Of a stretch of DNA of 64,000 nt, positions 47,361-58,312 are shown one piece after another. The notes under the pieces were generated by a model. The model was not told the DNA's origin. It saw nothing but the letters and a program-made list of their open reading frames with translations, and ran no database searches. Where the stretch lies: contig NC_134840.1 in assembly GCF_965363235.1 (NCBI RefSeq), forward strand, positions 97,042,416 through 97,106,415. Reading direction: 5' to 3'. How positions within the stretch are numbered: position 1 is the first letter of the stretch; each line of letters starts with the position of its first letter. The position numbers were made by a program, and so were the translations under genes. The stretch comes from Mytilus galloprovincialis (taxonomy: Eukaryota > Mollusca > Bivalvia > Mytilida > Mytilidae).

Positions 47361-47575
47361 GCAACGCATGTTTTACGTACGTTTTAAAAAACGTCTGTAA
47401 AACATACGTTTTACATATGGAAAACGCATGTTTTAGCCAACATGCGTTAAACGCCTGTACCAAAACGGGTGTTTTACGCCCGTTTTGAAACGGGCGTAAT
47501 ACATCACGTACGTAAAACGTATGTTTTAAAAACGCACGTAAAACATATGTTTTACGTGTGCTTTACGTGCGTTTT
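47361..47575. repeat. Dense array of permuted AAAACG/CGTTTT palindromes
   Basis: Within 215 bp almost every base belongs to words such as GCATGTTTTACGTACGTTTT, AAAACATACGTTTTAC, AACGGGTGTTTTACGCCCGT and CACGTAAAACATATG. Each is a short palindrome or half-palindrome of the form AAAACRYRYGTTTT with a varying purine-pyrimidine core. It is not a head-to-tail repeat, because orientation and core vary. It should form several alternative hairpins. I do not recognise it. Confidence 0.8.
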
Positions 47576-48344
47576 CATTATATATTTTTGTGTTACGCCG
47601 CCTTTTTTTTCTCATATGAAAAAACTCATTTTATAACTTCAAGAGAATTTTACATCAAATTGAACATGTTTTTCACAATTTATTTTCCATCGCTTTTTAT
47701 TTTCTAGAGAGTATATTTATAATTAGTGTATAAGCTGACAAAAAAATTAGAACTGTTACAGCATAATATGCAAACATGAATATTTGCATAATGGTTAAAA
47801 TTATCTGTTCATGCTAAGCCTCTTTAAGCTGATAAAATGATAATAAGCTATATTGTATGTATATATGTCTCTGATATTATTAAACTTAAAATTTACACAT
47901 TAAATGTAGTCATGCATGTGAATCTAGAATTTTAAAAATGCATGTGCAAATTTTCTGTTGAACTCAGAAGTAATCTTATTGGCAATCATACCACATCTCC
48001 TTGTTTGTAAATGAATAAAAAAAAAATCAATGTGAAAAGGTGAAACATTCATGTATTTACAATGTATGTCTTTGATACAAGTATGAAAATATCATCTTAT
48101 CATATCTTTTTGTTTGAACGGAATCATTTCCACTTAAGGTTAGATGTAACTGCTGAGGCAATGGGAGTTAATTTAAAATAATAGTTTCTATAACTGATTA
48201 CAAAGTATACTCATATTTAGATAAATTTGATTTATTTCCCTTGTCCACCCCCCCTCCATTTTAAAGTATTGAGCAATTAGAATATGGCAATGAAGAAAGA
48301 ATGGCCAAAACACTAAAAATATATCTACTATCATTTAAAAAATA
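47576..48344. other. Unassigned part of composite insertion
   Basis: AT-rich, with one short repeat-tail block (TTGGCAATCATACCACATCT at about 47980). It is absent from the other family F copy, so it arrived with, before or after the palindrome array and the Helitron. Confidence 0.45.
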
Positions 48345-49033
48345 CTAGAACACACCCGTGATATCACGGGTCCGTGACTGAATTAAAGTATATAACTATG
48401 CGCAAGCCTTATTTTAGTATTAGTATTGTCATCTGATAAAGTCATGCCGATTAAAAGATACACAGTTTTTCTCTGCTTTCAAGTCTTTCTGTTTGAACCC
48501 TTCGAACTGAAACAATAATATTAATTTTTTGGAAAACAAAAGGTCCTGGAATGGAGTATTTTTTAATCAACAGCATTGTCCTATATAAGTTATAAATAAA
48601 GTTGAATTCTTTGCTTCGCTGTTTTACGTCATGCCCACTAACAAATTGAAAACTGTACCTATACGCCTTATTTTTAGTATTCGTATTGTTATCTTAGAAA
48701 GTCTTACTGATTAAAATACTACATATAGGTAACAATTTGACAATTTAGTAATGTCAACCCTGTGGTTATGACCCATGTATATAGCATATTAATCCTGAAT
48801 ACAACGTTTGGTGGTGCGCCTGTCAGATGCGGAACGTACAGATAAGGTAATAGGTAACAGGTGAATATACTTTTGGTATCGGTAGCGGACTCGACCCGGA
48901 ACTTCTTAATTATTGGCAACATTAATTACGTGGAAAACAAAAGGGCCTGGAGTGGTGTAATTTTTAATCTACACCTTTGTACTATATTAGTTATATATAA
49001 AGTTGAATTCTGTGATTCGTCGTTTTTACGTGA
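48345..49033 (-). mobile_element. Non-autonomous Helitron-like element
   Basis: On the minus strand the 3' end is an 18-bp perfect palindrome ACCCGTGATATCACGGGT (48354-48371), then GTGTT, then CTAG (48345-48348), then a host T. This is the classical Helitron terminus. The body contains two diverged copies of a block with GGAAAACAAAAGG and matches 19303-19580. Compared with that copy, the first ~45 bp of the 5' end are absent. It encodes no Rep/helicase. Confidence 0.7.
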
Positions 49034-49446
49034 TTGTTGGACATGACCACCTTCCAGTCCTTCCATGCACCGAATATACTAGATAGTATCTGAGTTATGG
49101 ACTTGACCACCAAAACTTAACTTTGTTCACTGATCCATGAAATGAGGTCGACTTCAAGTGAAAACTGTCTTACTGGCATGAGGACTTTGCAAGGTACGCA
49201 CTTTATCTTATAACTTATAAGAGAGAATTTAACATTACTAAAAAATATTAACTTTTTTGTCAAGTAGTCACTCAACCATGAAAATGAGGTCAAGGACATA
49301 GGACATTTGACTGACGGAAACTTCGTAATATGAGGCATCTCTATACAAAGTATGAAGCATTCAGGTCTTCCACCTTCCAAAAAATAAGGCTTTTAAGAAG
49401 TTAGCTAACGCCTCCGCCGCCGTAGCCACCGAATCACTATCCCTAT

Positions 49447-49482
49447 GTCGAGCTTTTCTGCGACAAAAGTCGCAGGCTCGAC
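49447..49482 (+). other. 36-nt double hairpin at the end of family F
   Basis: GTCGAGC-TTTT-CTGCGAC-AAAA-GTCGCAG-GCTCGAC: two 7-bp stems in series separated by a 4-nt bulge. A decayed version lies at the end of copy 1 (about 45086-45105). Probably a structural terminus of the element. Confidence 0.8.
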
Positions 49483-49944
49483 GAAAATCTTCCTTTTATT
49501 GTTTCAAGCTCTTATGTCTTTTTGTTTTTAATGAAAAGGTATATTTACAGTTATAAAAGGGGCATCAGTTTTTGTGGGTAATTTCGATAGTTAATAAATT
49601 TCAGACAGTCAAGAATACACATGCAATGTTGATAATTTATAATAGCGATTATAGACATTGTGTACTGTTTTTATGGAACTTATGTAGTTCTTTATTACGT
49701 TTGATTAAATATTAAATCAAATTTGAGCGTTTAAACTAATTTCCCCTTGAATGATGCTAGAAAGATGGCTATTGTACTTGCCTTCTGAGTCAGTGATGAC
49801 ATATGGAGGCAGTCGTTTTTACAAATAAGAATATCATTAGTTTACCTTAAAGCAAGAATGATAATTTGTCTAGAGTTTGACAAGCATTATAACAAAGGGA
49901 GACATACTAATGTGATAGAGGACTTGTGTATGTTGCTAGTGAAC

Positions 49945-51965
49945 GCGGAAATGATTTTCAGTTACATATAGTTGATTAAATGCTGTTGAGGTTGACATTG
50001 ACATTTGTCTTTGGTAATCACATATACAATGTGTGGTATCTTAATCAGATTAAAAAGAATAATTTTTATAATAATCTTAAAGATCAGCAGATTAAGATAT
50101 ATGGTATATAGTTTTTCAAGTCTTCATATAGGGGGAGTACCAATGTATGACCAATTGATACATACATGTATATCAAAATATTGGAGAAAATGCATCAATT
50201 TGATAAGTCTAACATATAATAAAGGAATATGTCTGTGTTGATATAGTCAGACACAAAGTTATGACAAAAACCTAATCTCATAATTTGAAAGGCAAACAAA
50301 CACAAAATATGTTTTAACATTTTATTTTTTGTCAGTATACAGATGATAACTGCCTCTATAGAACTTTCAAAGTCATATCTCACTAATGAAAATTCCAGAC
50401 TTATACAATAAAACCATGTAACAGGTGAAAGGATCATATTGTATATATCACTAATAATAGGTATGGATGTTATACTCTTCAAACATAACAAATAGGAATA
50501 AAGGAGATGTGGGGAAACCTCGAAAACTGCACAGCAAATAAATCAATATATTTAAAAAAAATTAAGGGTTTCAATTAATGTAATTTGAGTTTTATCTTTT
50601 TTTGTTAGCTATAATGTTTTAGAGCAATTCACACAAATTCAACTTTGTTAAAACTATCTTAAGTCTTTAAAAACAAGTGAAACTGCGAGCTACTGCTCAC
50701 TGATGATACCCCCGCCGCAAGTGGATAATATTAATAGTGTAAAAATATGCAAGTGTTCGGTAAACAGGAAGTTGTCGAGTGATGAATCTGAAAACGCATC
50801 ACACGGTATAGCTGACTTATATTAATCCTGAAACCAAATTTCAGAAATCCTTGTATTGTAGTTCCTGAGAAAAATGTGACGAAAATTTTGAACTTGGTTA
50901 TCATGTGTAAAATCATACAAGTGTTCGGTAAACAGGAAGTTGTCGAGTGATGAATCTGAAAATGCATCACACGGTATAGCTGACTGATATAAATCCTGAA
51001 ACCAAATTTCAGAAATCATTGTATTGTAGTTCCTGAGAAAAATGTGACGAAAATTTTCAACTTGGCTATCATGTGTAAAATCATACAAGTGTTCGGTAAA
51101 CAGGAAGTTGTAGAGTGATGAATCTGAAAACGCATCACACGGTATAGCTGACTTATATAAATCCTGAAACCAAATTTCAGAAATCCTTGTATTGTAGTTC
51201 CTGAGAAAAATGTGACGAAAATTTTCAACTTGGCTATCATGTGTAAAATCAGACAAGTGTTCGGTAAACAGGAAGTTGTCAAGTGATGAATCTGAAAACG
51301 CATCACACGGTATGGCTGACATATATAAATGTTGATACCAAATTACAGAAAGGGTGGATGTGTAGTTCCTGAGAAAAATGTGACGAAAGTTTCATGGGAC
51401 GGACTGACTGACGGACTGACGGACTGACGGACGGACTGACGGACTGATGGACGGACTGACGGACAGACAGAGGTAAAACAGTATACCCCCCCTTTTTTAA
51501 AGCGGGGGTATAATAATAATTGTTAAGCTTTTTCAAACTCATACTTTTTCATTAGACTAGGTTGTTCCATGTTCAAACTTGGTTAAACAATTAAGTCTGT
51601 CATCAAACATGGTGGCAAAAAATAACTCACAAATGAAATTACATAAATGGAAAACAATGTGTTTTGCTATACCAGAGTTTTTTTTAACTAAATCGTTTTA
51701 AAAGTTGGAGCGATTTTGAAAACAGACCAATTTTAGAAATTCAACCACCATGCCGGTCAATCATGTTCTCTACTTATTTTCTTATTTGACATATTGACCA
51801 ATTAGAAATTCCAATTACAACTCCACTTTTGAATTAGTCCATCATTATAAAACATGTTTGTAAAATTCATTTGATAGTGACAATTATTTTCTGTCATCAA
51901 ATTCGAGTTCAAATTTTCTTAGTAATCTTCATTTATTCAGTAATATATATATTTTTTCATTTGTT
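49945..51965. repeat. Segmental duplication, copy 2
   Basis: Counterpart of 42162-46370. It lacks the family F insertion and shows the uninterrupted site AAGTTATGACAAAAACC, but has gained a family C element at 50680-51513. The two copies are about 7.8 kb apart in the same orientation. Confidence 0.75.
50680..51513. mobile_element. HINE-like element, family C (168-bp units)
   Basis: One end has GATGATACCCCCGC, the other the inverse GCGGGGGTATA as part of a hairpin (TATACCCCCCC...GCGGGGGTATA, about 51482-51512). Four tandem units begin AAGTGTTCGGTAAACAGG at 50751, 50919, 51087 and 51255, exactly 168 bp apart. Because 168 is a multiple of three, long frames run through the array on the minus strand; they are not genes. 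A GACGGACTGAC microsatellite precedes the hairpin. Confidence 0.75.
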
Positions 51966-53049
51966 ATTATCAAATCAAAGATTGATGCCACCATGAACTT
52001 GCATATAATACAATTATTTCCTAATTAATACACACATACAATATATACATCTTTTTAATAGTAAATGCATAGTGACAGTAATATCAGAAAATACTGTGTA
52101 GGTGTTGCACTTTTATATTTAGCAATAAAAAAACAATAAAAAATGATACACATGCATATTTTCTAAAATCAAGCTTAGTAACATGAGAAGATATATATTG
52201 TGATAACTGGATTTTCATCTTGGCAGACTAGTTAGTTGCAAAGTGATAAAATACATATAATGAATTTGAAAAATTACAATGAAGAATCTAATGAAAGCTT
52301 CAATGAGTTGAGCTTTTTTTCCTAAATGCATATACATACATTTGACATGAAAATGAATCAACATCAATTAAGATATATTATACATATTAATACATTTAAA
52401 CATTTTTTTATATTTCAATTACAAATGTATTAAAGTATATCAATTTGCTGTAACTGTAAATGGATCATATTCACAGAGTTTAAATTCATTATTTCTATAA
52501 TTTGAGGTTTTCTGGTAATCCATGATAGGGATCATCTCAAAATATCAAATTTAAATGATGAGACATTTTTCATGATTTTATCCTATTATCAAAAGGGTGA
52601 AAAATCTCCCTTAAAATTTTTACCCACTTTTCAGTATATATATGCAGAAGGTGATTCAGGTGTCTGGATGATTCATGCTGAGATTTTGTTTATGTAAACC
52701 TCAATTCCTATATTTATTTTTACTGTAAGTTTGTTCATTTGGTAAACATTACATAATAAGAAACAATCATACTGTAATTAATACTTTTGCTGATAAAGTG
52801 AAAGTGAAAGTGATCTTTGTCTATATGATATTACCAAAAGAAAATATGCAAAAAACAATTTAATAAACATCTGTGCAAAATAAATCAATATCAAATTATG
52901 AAATAGTTAACGTCTTACATTCCATGATGACAGTCAGTTTTATAAATGCTTCAAATAAGAATGTTGTTTTAACCTAGTTAACATGCATAACAAAATATTG
53001 ATGGTTATTTTTTAAATATCATTAAATAACATTATGACAAAAAAAAACC
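51966..53049. other. Gene-free AT-rich stretch
   Basis: Nothing recognised on either strand. It may be part of a long FBXO28 3' UTR or intergenic. Confidence 0.45.
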
Positions 53050-53357
53050 AAGAATGTGTCCCAAGTACACGGATGCCCAACTCGCACTATCATTTTCTAT
53101 GGTCAGTGGACCGTGAAATTGGGGTCAAAACTTTAATTTGGAATTAAAATTAGAAAGATCATATCATAGGGAACAAGTGTACTAAGTTTCATTTTGATTA
53201 GACTTCAACTTTTTCAAAAACTACCTTGACCAAAAACTTTAACCTGACGCACAGACAGACGGACGAACAAACGGACGGAGGGAGAAACAAACGGACGGAC
53301 GAACTGAGGCACAGACCAGAAAACATAATGCCCCTCTACTATCATAGGTGGGGCATA
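53050..53357 (+). mobile_element. HINE-like element, family D
   Basis: About 308 bp. Starts AAGAATGTGTCCCAAGTACA with GATGCCCAACTCGC nearby, and ends in a hairpin-capable TAATGCCCCTC...GTGGGGCATAA. A GACGGACGAACAAACGG microsatellite precedes the end. Copies also lie at 39232 and 59733. Confidence 0.75.
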
Positions 53358-53930
53358 ACAGTTTACTGAATTCAGATTTCCCTCCATACCTTACAGTGTT
53401 AAATATTGAAGACCATAACACTCCCTTGAAGTGAAATGGATGTTCCATTATAACATCATTAAGAGGTTTATAGAATTAAAACTTGTCTGTCATCAGTATT
53501 CATACTTTTGAATTTTGACTTGCATACATGCACAGGCATTAGGGCTTCTATATTATTCAACATTTTGAGATTTTGTTTTTTAAAAATTTTGGGTTAAACA
53601 CATGAAAAACGTTAATTTTCATAGTTACATCACAGGTGAACATTCAATACCTACATTGTTAATTTCCAGATTAAAGAAACTCAGTGATTTGTCAACACAA
53701 TTACGCATTAGAATAATTTTGAAATTATTGAATAAGTTTAAGGTTTTTTGTAAATTTTAGAGGTCAAATAATGGCTCCTTCATACAGTACCTTCTCCTTT
53801 ATTGTGTTAACATATTTAATGGGGTTCAATTATCACCAGTAAGAGGGATTTAAAAGTATATTCAATGTACAATGTATGTACTGAAGGTATATGTTGCCCA
53901 ATCATCAAACATTTACTGCTTTTTTACATT
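53358..53930. other. Gene-free AT-rich stretch
   Basis: No gene or element recognised. Confidence 0.45.
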
Positions 53931-53934
53931 TAAG

Positions 53935-54081
53935 GAATGACTGTAATATTTTTTCTGTCTATGAAGAAATAACATAAAAAATTTGGTGCACACTGAATAA
54001 CGCGCGTAGCGGGTTATTTAACAGTGCGCACCACATTTTGTGTTATTTCAAATAGACAGAAAAAATATTACAGTCATTTCT
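53935..54081. repeat. Foldback element with ~65-bp arms
   Basis: The left arm starts AATGACTGTAATATTTTTTC and the right arm ends GAAAAAATATTACAGTCATT. The arms pair almost throughout around a short GC-rich loop with GCGCGTAGCGG. A transcript crossing it would form a very stable hairpin. It could be a foldback MITE; the flanks at 54090-54235 (including GATGACGTCACGGG and GCCAATCAGAAGACGCG) may belong to the same unit. Confidence 0.8.
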
Positions 54082-55161
54082 TATAATTTAATTCTAAATT
54101 CCATTTTAAACCATAGAAAACCATGAAAAAACGTTGATGACGTCACGGGTCACATGACTAAATTATGTCTATGGGCTCATAACAAAATAACGTCAGCCAA
54201 TCAGAAGACGCGCTACATCCAAAATTAAATTATACCAAACTAATCCCTTTAGAGATTCCTAGTAATGGACATTATACATGTTATATAAACTGAATCAGAT
54301 TACCTAATTTACTTATATTAAAAACATGAAAGATTTAATTCTGATATTAAGGTAAGCTTTGAAACTTCTTCTTTTTATATCTTTACAATACTTCAATGTA
54401 ACAAATTATAAAATTCAATAAAAAAAAACTATAATTTGCTTTTCAGAATCTAAAGACTTATGAATCATTCCACCGTTCAATCACCGAATTTAAAATAACA
54501 TTACACAAACATGTATACAATCTTTAGATTCAAAAACACAAATTATGTACTGTAAATTCAGAAATTATTGCAATTTTTTTATTATTCAATGGGAAAAATG
54601 CAACAGCAAATCGCATTAATTCAAACTAGCATATGTAATTTTGTTTATATAAATTAACAGGATTTTTATAAATATTGCAAAATTTAAAATCACAGTTTAG
54701 TCTAAAATGATATAATCCCAATAATAAATACACGCAATAATTTCTGAATTAAAAGCAATCAGCTGACATTATTCACATATAAAATAACCCCCTATAGACT
54801 ATGACAGTTCCATGAAAATGGTAAGTTGCATTGGGACTTCTTAAATTCATCCCAAATTAACTTGCTTTATTAAGAGTTATTTTTGTGGACATCAAATCAC
54901 AGATTACCCATGACCTGAGTCCAAAATTATAACTTCCCTTCAATTTCTGTACAGGTAAACCAACTTATTTTCGTGAATTCTTTATTTCACATTTAGCCAT
55001 TTCTAGGCACCTTCGTAATGATTTATTTTTACAATGCATTTATATGTCAGATAGTTCAATGTTTTACATGTTCATATCATTTTCCGATTCACAAAACATG
55101 AAATATAAATCACTACTGAAAGTCAGCTGGTTTACATTATACAATAATATTTGTATATCAT
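54082..55161. other. Presumed FBXO28 3' UTR and flank
   Basis: AT-rich, directly downstream (minus strand) of the FBXO28 stop. I could not choose a polyadenylation site. TGACGTCA at about 54138 is a CRE-type palindrome, but a chance match is possible. Confidence 0.4.
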
Positions 55162-55619
55162 CTATGTTTTCTGTCGTTTTGTTGATGTTCTGGTCTGTCG
55201 TAATGGTTTCCTCTTGAGTGCACTCGTCGGTGAAGTTTCTGCGACCATAAGTAACCTGCTGTTCCTAGTCACGTCTTTATCTTCCTTCAATTTTGTTATT
55301 TCAGAATAAATATCTTCAAACTTTACATCATATTCTAAAATCTTTTTATTCAGTTCGTTTATTTTCTTCTGTTGTTCATTAATAGTTTCTGTCTGATCGT
55401 TTAATTTCTTCTTTTGATTCTGAATTTTCTTCTCCTGATCCAATGTTTTTTTACGAGTTTCTAACCAGCGATTTTTCATATCAGTTATTTCCCTTTTATA
55501 CTGTGTAAGAACGAGAGATTGTGACCGGAACTGACCAGTCAGTCTGGAGAGTTCATGTCTTATTGGGGGACCTCTTACAGCTGATGGTGTTGTTAAAGAT
55601 ATCACAGGTGATGACTGAC
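55162..55619 (-). CDS. FBXO28: FBXO28 terminal exon (coiled coil, C-terminus)
   Basis: The acceptor is TTCTATTTCAG before GTCAGTCATC. The split codon G|GT joins DTS-G-QSSPV. It encodes the Lys/Gln-rich coiled coil (LTGQFRSQSLVLTQYKREIT through EITKLKEDKD) and ends ALKRKPLRQTRTSTKRQKT-stop. An ATG just upstream (55644) is intronic and not the start. Confidence 0.9.
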
Positions 55620-58312
55620 CTGAAATAGAATTAAAGTAAGCCAATGAATATATGATCTTTGGGATTGAGAGGAATATCTGGTAAAAATCATAGTGGAATT
55701 GTTTCAGGGGTAGGTATTTTGATAGATTGTTTGGGTACAGGTTAATTAAGAAATAGAGTATTCAACAACATATAAGATTCCTAGTAGCTGGTATCTATGT
55801 CCAAAGTCCTTTTGTGAGTCAATATTTGTATGTTTTGTATTGATCTGATGAGTCAGGCCTTTTTCAACTTCTATAGTTTCTGATATATTGTGCTGTTACA
55901 CCACTGTCCCAGGTCAGGTGGAGTGTTCGTTGCCCGCAAAATGTTTTAACTTGCCACACTCTGTACGTGTCTGTCCAAAGCCAGAAGAATGTAGCTCAGT
56001 GGTTGTCCTTTGTTTCTGTTTGTCAAACATTTTTTCGTTTGTTGTTTTGAAAATATATCAGACTGTTAGTTTTCATGTTTAAATTGCTTTACATTTTTCA
56101 TTTTTGGGTCTTTAATAGCTTGCTTTGATCAACGGGTTTTGCAAATTGTTGAAGGACATACAGTAACCTTTAGTTGATAACTTTTATGTTTTTTGGTCAA
56201 ATCTGGAAAGTTGTCTCATTGACCAGTGGACAACAATTTATCATTAAAGCTCCTTCTGATGGTAACACTTGACATTAAATTTTGAAGTTTCTGTATATTC
56301 ATTTATTAAAAATATACACAAAGAGATCATATATCTTGATTGTTATTTCATATCACCAATACTAACTTTTTTTACTGATAATTTCTTCATAGTGATTTTT
56401 GACTGAAAGATTCTGTGTGCACCAGTCAGGGGACTTACTTAAATAAGTGATTTTCTAAATCACTGATTTAAGTAACATTATTTCCATAAAGGTTGGAAGT
56501 TAGAGTTGTCTTTCTTTAATAATCACCTATTTAAGTAGTACAAATTAATCACTAGAAGAAGTGATTTAATTTTACTGTAGCTTTAAATATAGAATACTAA
56601 TGATCCAGGGACTAATTATGTTTCTAAACTTATCAGAACCAACATCTGTGTTGTCTAGGATGACCAGGTCATTTCAGGTGATGACCTTGTACTGAATCTA
56701 GGATAATGACATAAAAATCACTTGTTTAAGTATCAGACCTCAATTTCCTTCCCAAAAATCACTTCTTTAAGTATCATTCTTTTAATAATCCCTACTAATT
56801 TTAACACCCCCGAACAGTGAGATTTTTATCGCGAACAGTAGAATTTTATTACATAATCTGAAAGATGAAACCTTGAACTTCACAGGAAAAATACTCCCAC
56901 TGCTGGGAAAAATCTTTTAAAGAAAGTATCAGTTCATTATGTAAAGCCATTATTATAGCATTTTTTCAACTAAAATAGAATTTTCAGCTAAATGATAGCA
57001 TCAAAGGCAGAAACCTTTCTACTTAAAAGAAGCAAAAAGTTTATTTTTTTTAAATTTTACTAATTAAAAGACATTATTTAAACCTATGTGTTTAAAATTT
57101 GGAAAAAAATACAAAATTCCAATTTGTGACAAAACAACGATTTTGCTACTCAAATAAGTGATTTAAAAATCACCTATTTCAGTAAGTCCCCTGACTGGTG
57201 CACTAGTACTATATATTTGATTAGAATGTTAATGTGTAGTGTGCTTAGTAGACAAACAGCAAATACCAATTTTCAATCCGTTGTGTGTATAAATGATTTT
57301 ACCTGATGTATCGGGACTACTACACGAATCGTTAAAAGGATAAGGTAATGGCAGTGCAGGAAGCCTTGTTTTCAGAGTTGGTGCTATTTTCTCCTCAAAG
57401 TGTTCCATAGCCATAGAAGAAATATCTCGTAATTCTTGTAAGAACTCATGAGCCCTCGGAGGCTGGTCTGTAGTTGGTTGTTTTGTTGTTCTCTGTAAAG
57501 CTTTTAAAATCTTCAACAATTCATCAAGCACCTGAAAAATATTGTTGTTTCTCACTTTATATCCATTGATTAAATAATCATATTTTTTGGTCCCCATATT
57601 TAAAATAACAATACATGTATGTCTCAACTTCTAAAGAATATCATTTTTCATAGAAATAAAAAAAAAAGTGTCCTAGCTTTACCATTAGGTTTTATAAGTT
57701 ACATTTGTTTGTTTGGTAGCATAATATGCATTATTTAACATTTTCAAACATGTGTTTCATTGTCATTTGATATATGTCTTGTGAATTGTGTTGTTTTGGT
57801 AAAAAATGTCATGAATGTGGTAAAATGTAGAAAACTCTTTTTTTTAGTAATGGTGCATAATTATTCCCAATGAAGTTTGTCTAACATGTCTTATTAACAA
57901 ACCCCTTAATGATCACATTGGTTTAATTGTAACACGTTTAAACCTGTTTTTCTTTAATTTGTTCATGTCAGTGTGAATTTAATATCTACCCTGAACTTCC
58001 TGAACATATTATACTAGTATCCTATGTAGTAAAAATAGTAGACTATAGTTTATCATATAATACCTTGCCAGGTATAAAACAGCACAGACCAGTATCTATA
58101 TATCTCATATAAGTCATACTAAGTAATGATAGGCGTGTTTCTATTGCAGATAGTATATCTACGTGTCTGGCTAACGGGTGATTTCTACGTTCTGACTCTC
58201 GACGTGGAAGCTGGCTTTTTACTTTTTTCTGTATCTGTGAATGAAGTCTGTCTACTCTGGTGAATCCTGTATTGAGCAGAGCCTGACATCTCTTGTTGAT
58301 CTGATGGCAAAC
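55162..58312 (-). CDS. FBXO28: FBXO28, F-box only protein 28 (3' three exons)
   Basis: Exons 58312-58064, 57531-57303 and 55619-55162 join in frame (249 + 229 + 458 = 936 bp, 311 residues plus stop), with AG acceptors and GT donors at every junction. The sequence shows the FBXO28 signature: QLPRRESERRNHPLARHVDI, ETRLSLLSMTYMRYIDTGLC, CCFIPGKVLDEL, RAHEFLQELRDISSMAMEHF, then a coiled coil and a basic C-terminus (KRQKT). Human FBXO28 is 368 residues; the missing N-terminus with most of the F-box must lie on one or more exons beyond the window or in the >5.6 kb upstream intron. Known role: substrate-recognition subunit of an SCF ubiquitin ligase in the nucleus; human targets reported include MYC and topoisomerase II alpha. 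Introns here carry a repeat fragment and a MITE. Confidence 0.93.
55885..56240 (+). repeat. Dispersed repeat in FBXO28 intron
   Basis: Copy of the family at 14620-14885: CACTGTCCCAGGTCAG, GCTCAGTGGTTGTCCTTTGT and AAAGTTGTCTCATTGACCAG. A 64-codon frame in it is incidental. Confidence 0.7.
56423..57197. mobile_element. MITE in FBXO28 intron
   Basis: 775 bp. Perfect terminal inverted repeats CAGTCAGGGGACTTACT...AGTAAGTCCCCTGACTG, continuing imperfectly through AAATAAGTGATTT. It is flanked on both sides by GTGCAC (56417-56422, 57198-57203), a likely 6-bp target duplication, though being palindromic it could be part of the ends. The interior repeats AAGTGATTTAANAATCAC motifs. No transposase. Confidence 0.8.
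57303..57531 (-). CDS. FBXO28: FBXO28 middle exon
   Basis: The acceptor is TTTTTCAG before GTGCTTGATG; the donor follows GATACATCAG with GTAAAATC. It encodes VLDELLKILKALQRTTKQ through RAHEFLQELRDISSMAMEHF to SSPDTS, the best conserved FBXO28 block. Confidence 0.92.
58064..58312 (-). CDS. FBXO28: FBXO28 exon with RRESERRN block
   Basis: 83 codons, both borders in phase 0: the acceptor is TTTTAACAG before GTTTGCC, and the donor is GGCAAG followed by GTATTA. It encodes VCHQINKRCQALLNTGFTRV, which corresponds to the end of the F-box region, through CCFIPGK. Confidence 0.92.

Larger units (their letters stand above)
46590..49490 (+). mobile_element. Family F element, copy 2, with nested insertions
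   Basis: Starts GAATGTACACGCTGAAATGT at about 46590. It is interrupted by a PLE fragment (46677-47100) and by a composite insertion (about 47345-49034), then resumes at GTTGGACATGACCACC and ends with the 36-nt hairpin at 49447-49482. The order of the remaining pieces matches copy 1 at 42355. Confidence 0.7.

Noticed and set aside
42355-49490. CRISPR-like or satellite arrays in the nested region
   Set aside because: Units are 161 bp or longer and adjacent to hairpin-ended element termini, with no unique spacers. They are transposon-internal arrays in a eukaryotic genome.
50822-51322. 166-residue repetitive minus-strand frame (DAFSDSSLDNFLFTEHL repeats)
   Set aside because: The 168-bp unit is a multiple of three, so frames stay open through the array. 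It is part of the family C element.
54130-54145. CRE-like TGACGTCA palindrome as a promoter element
   Set aside because: Single 8-bp match next to a foldback repeat, with no gene start nearby; chance or repeat origin is more likely.
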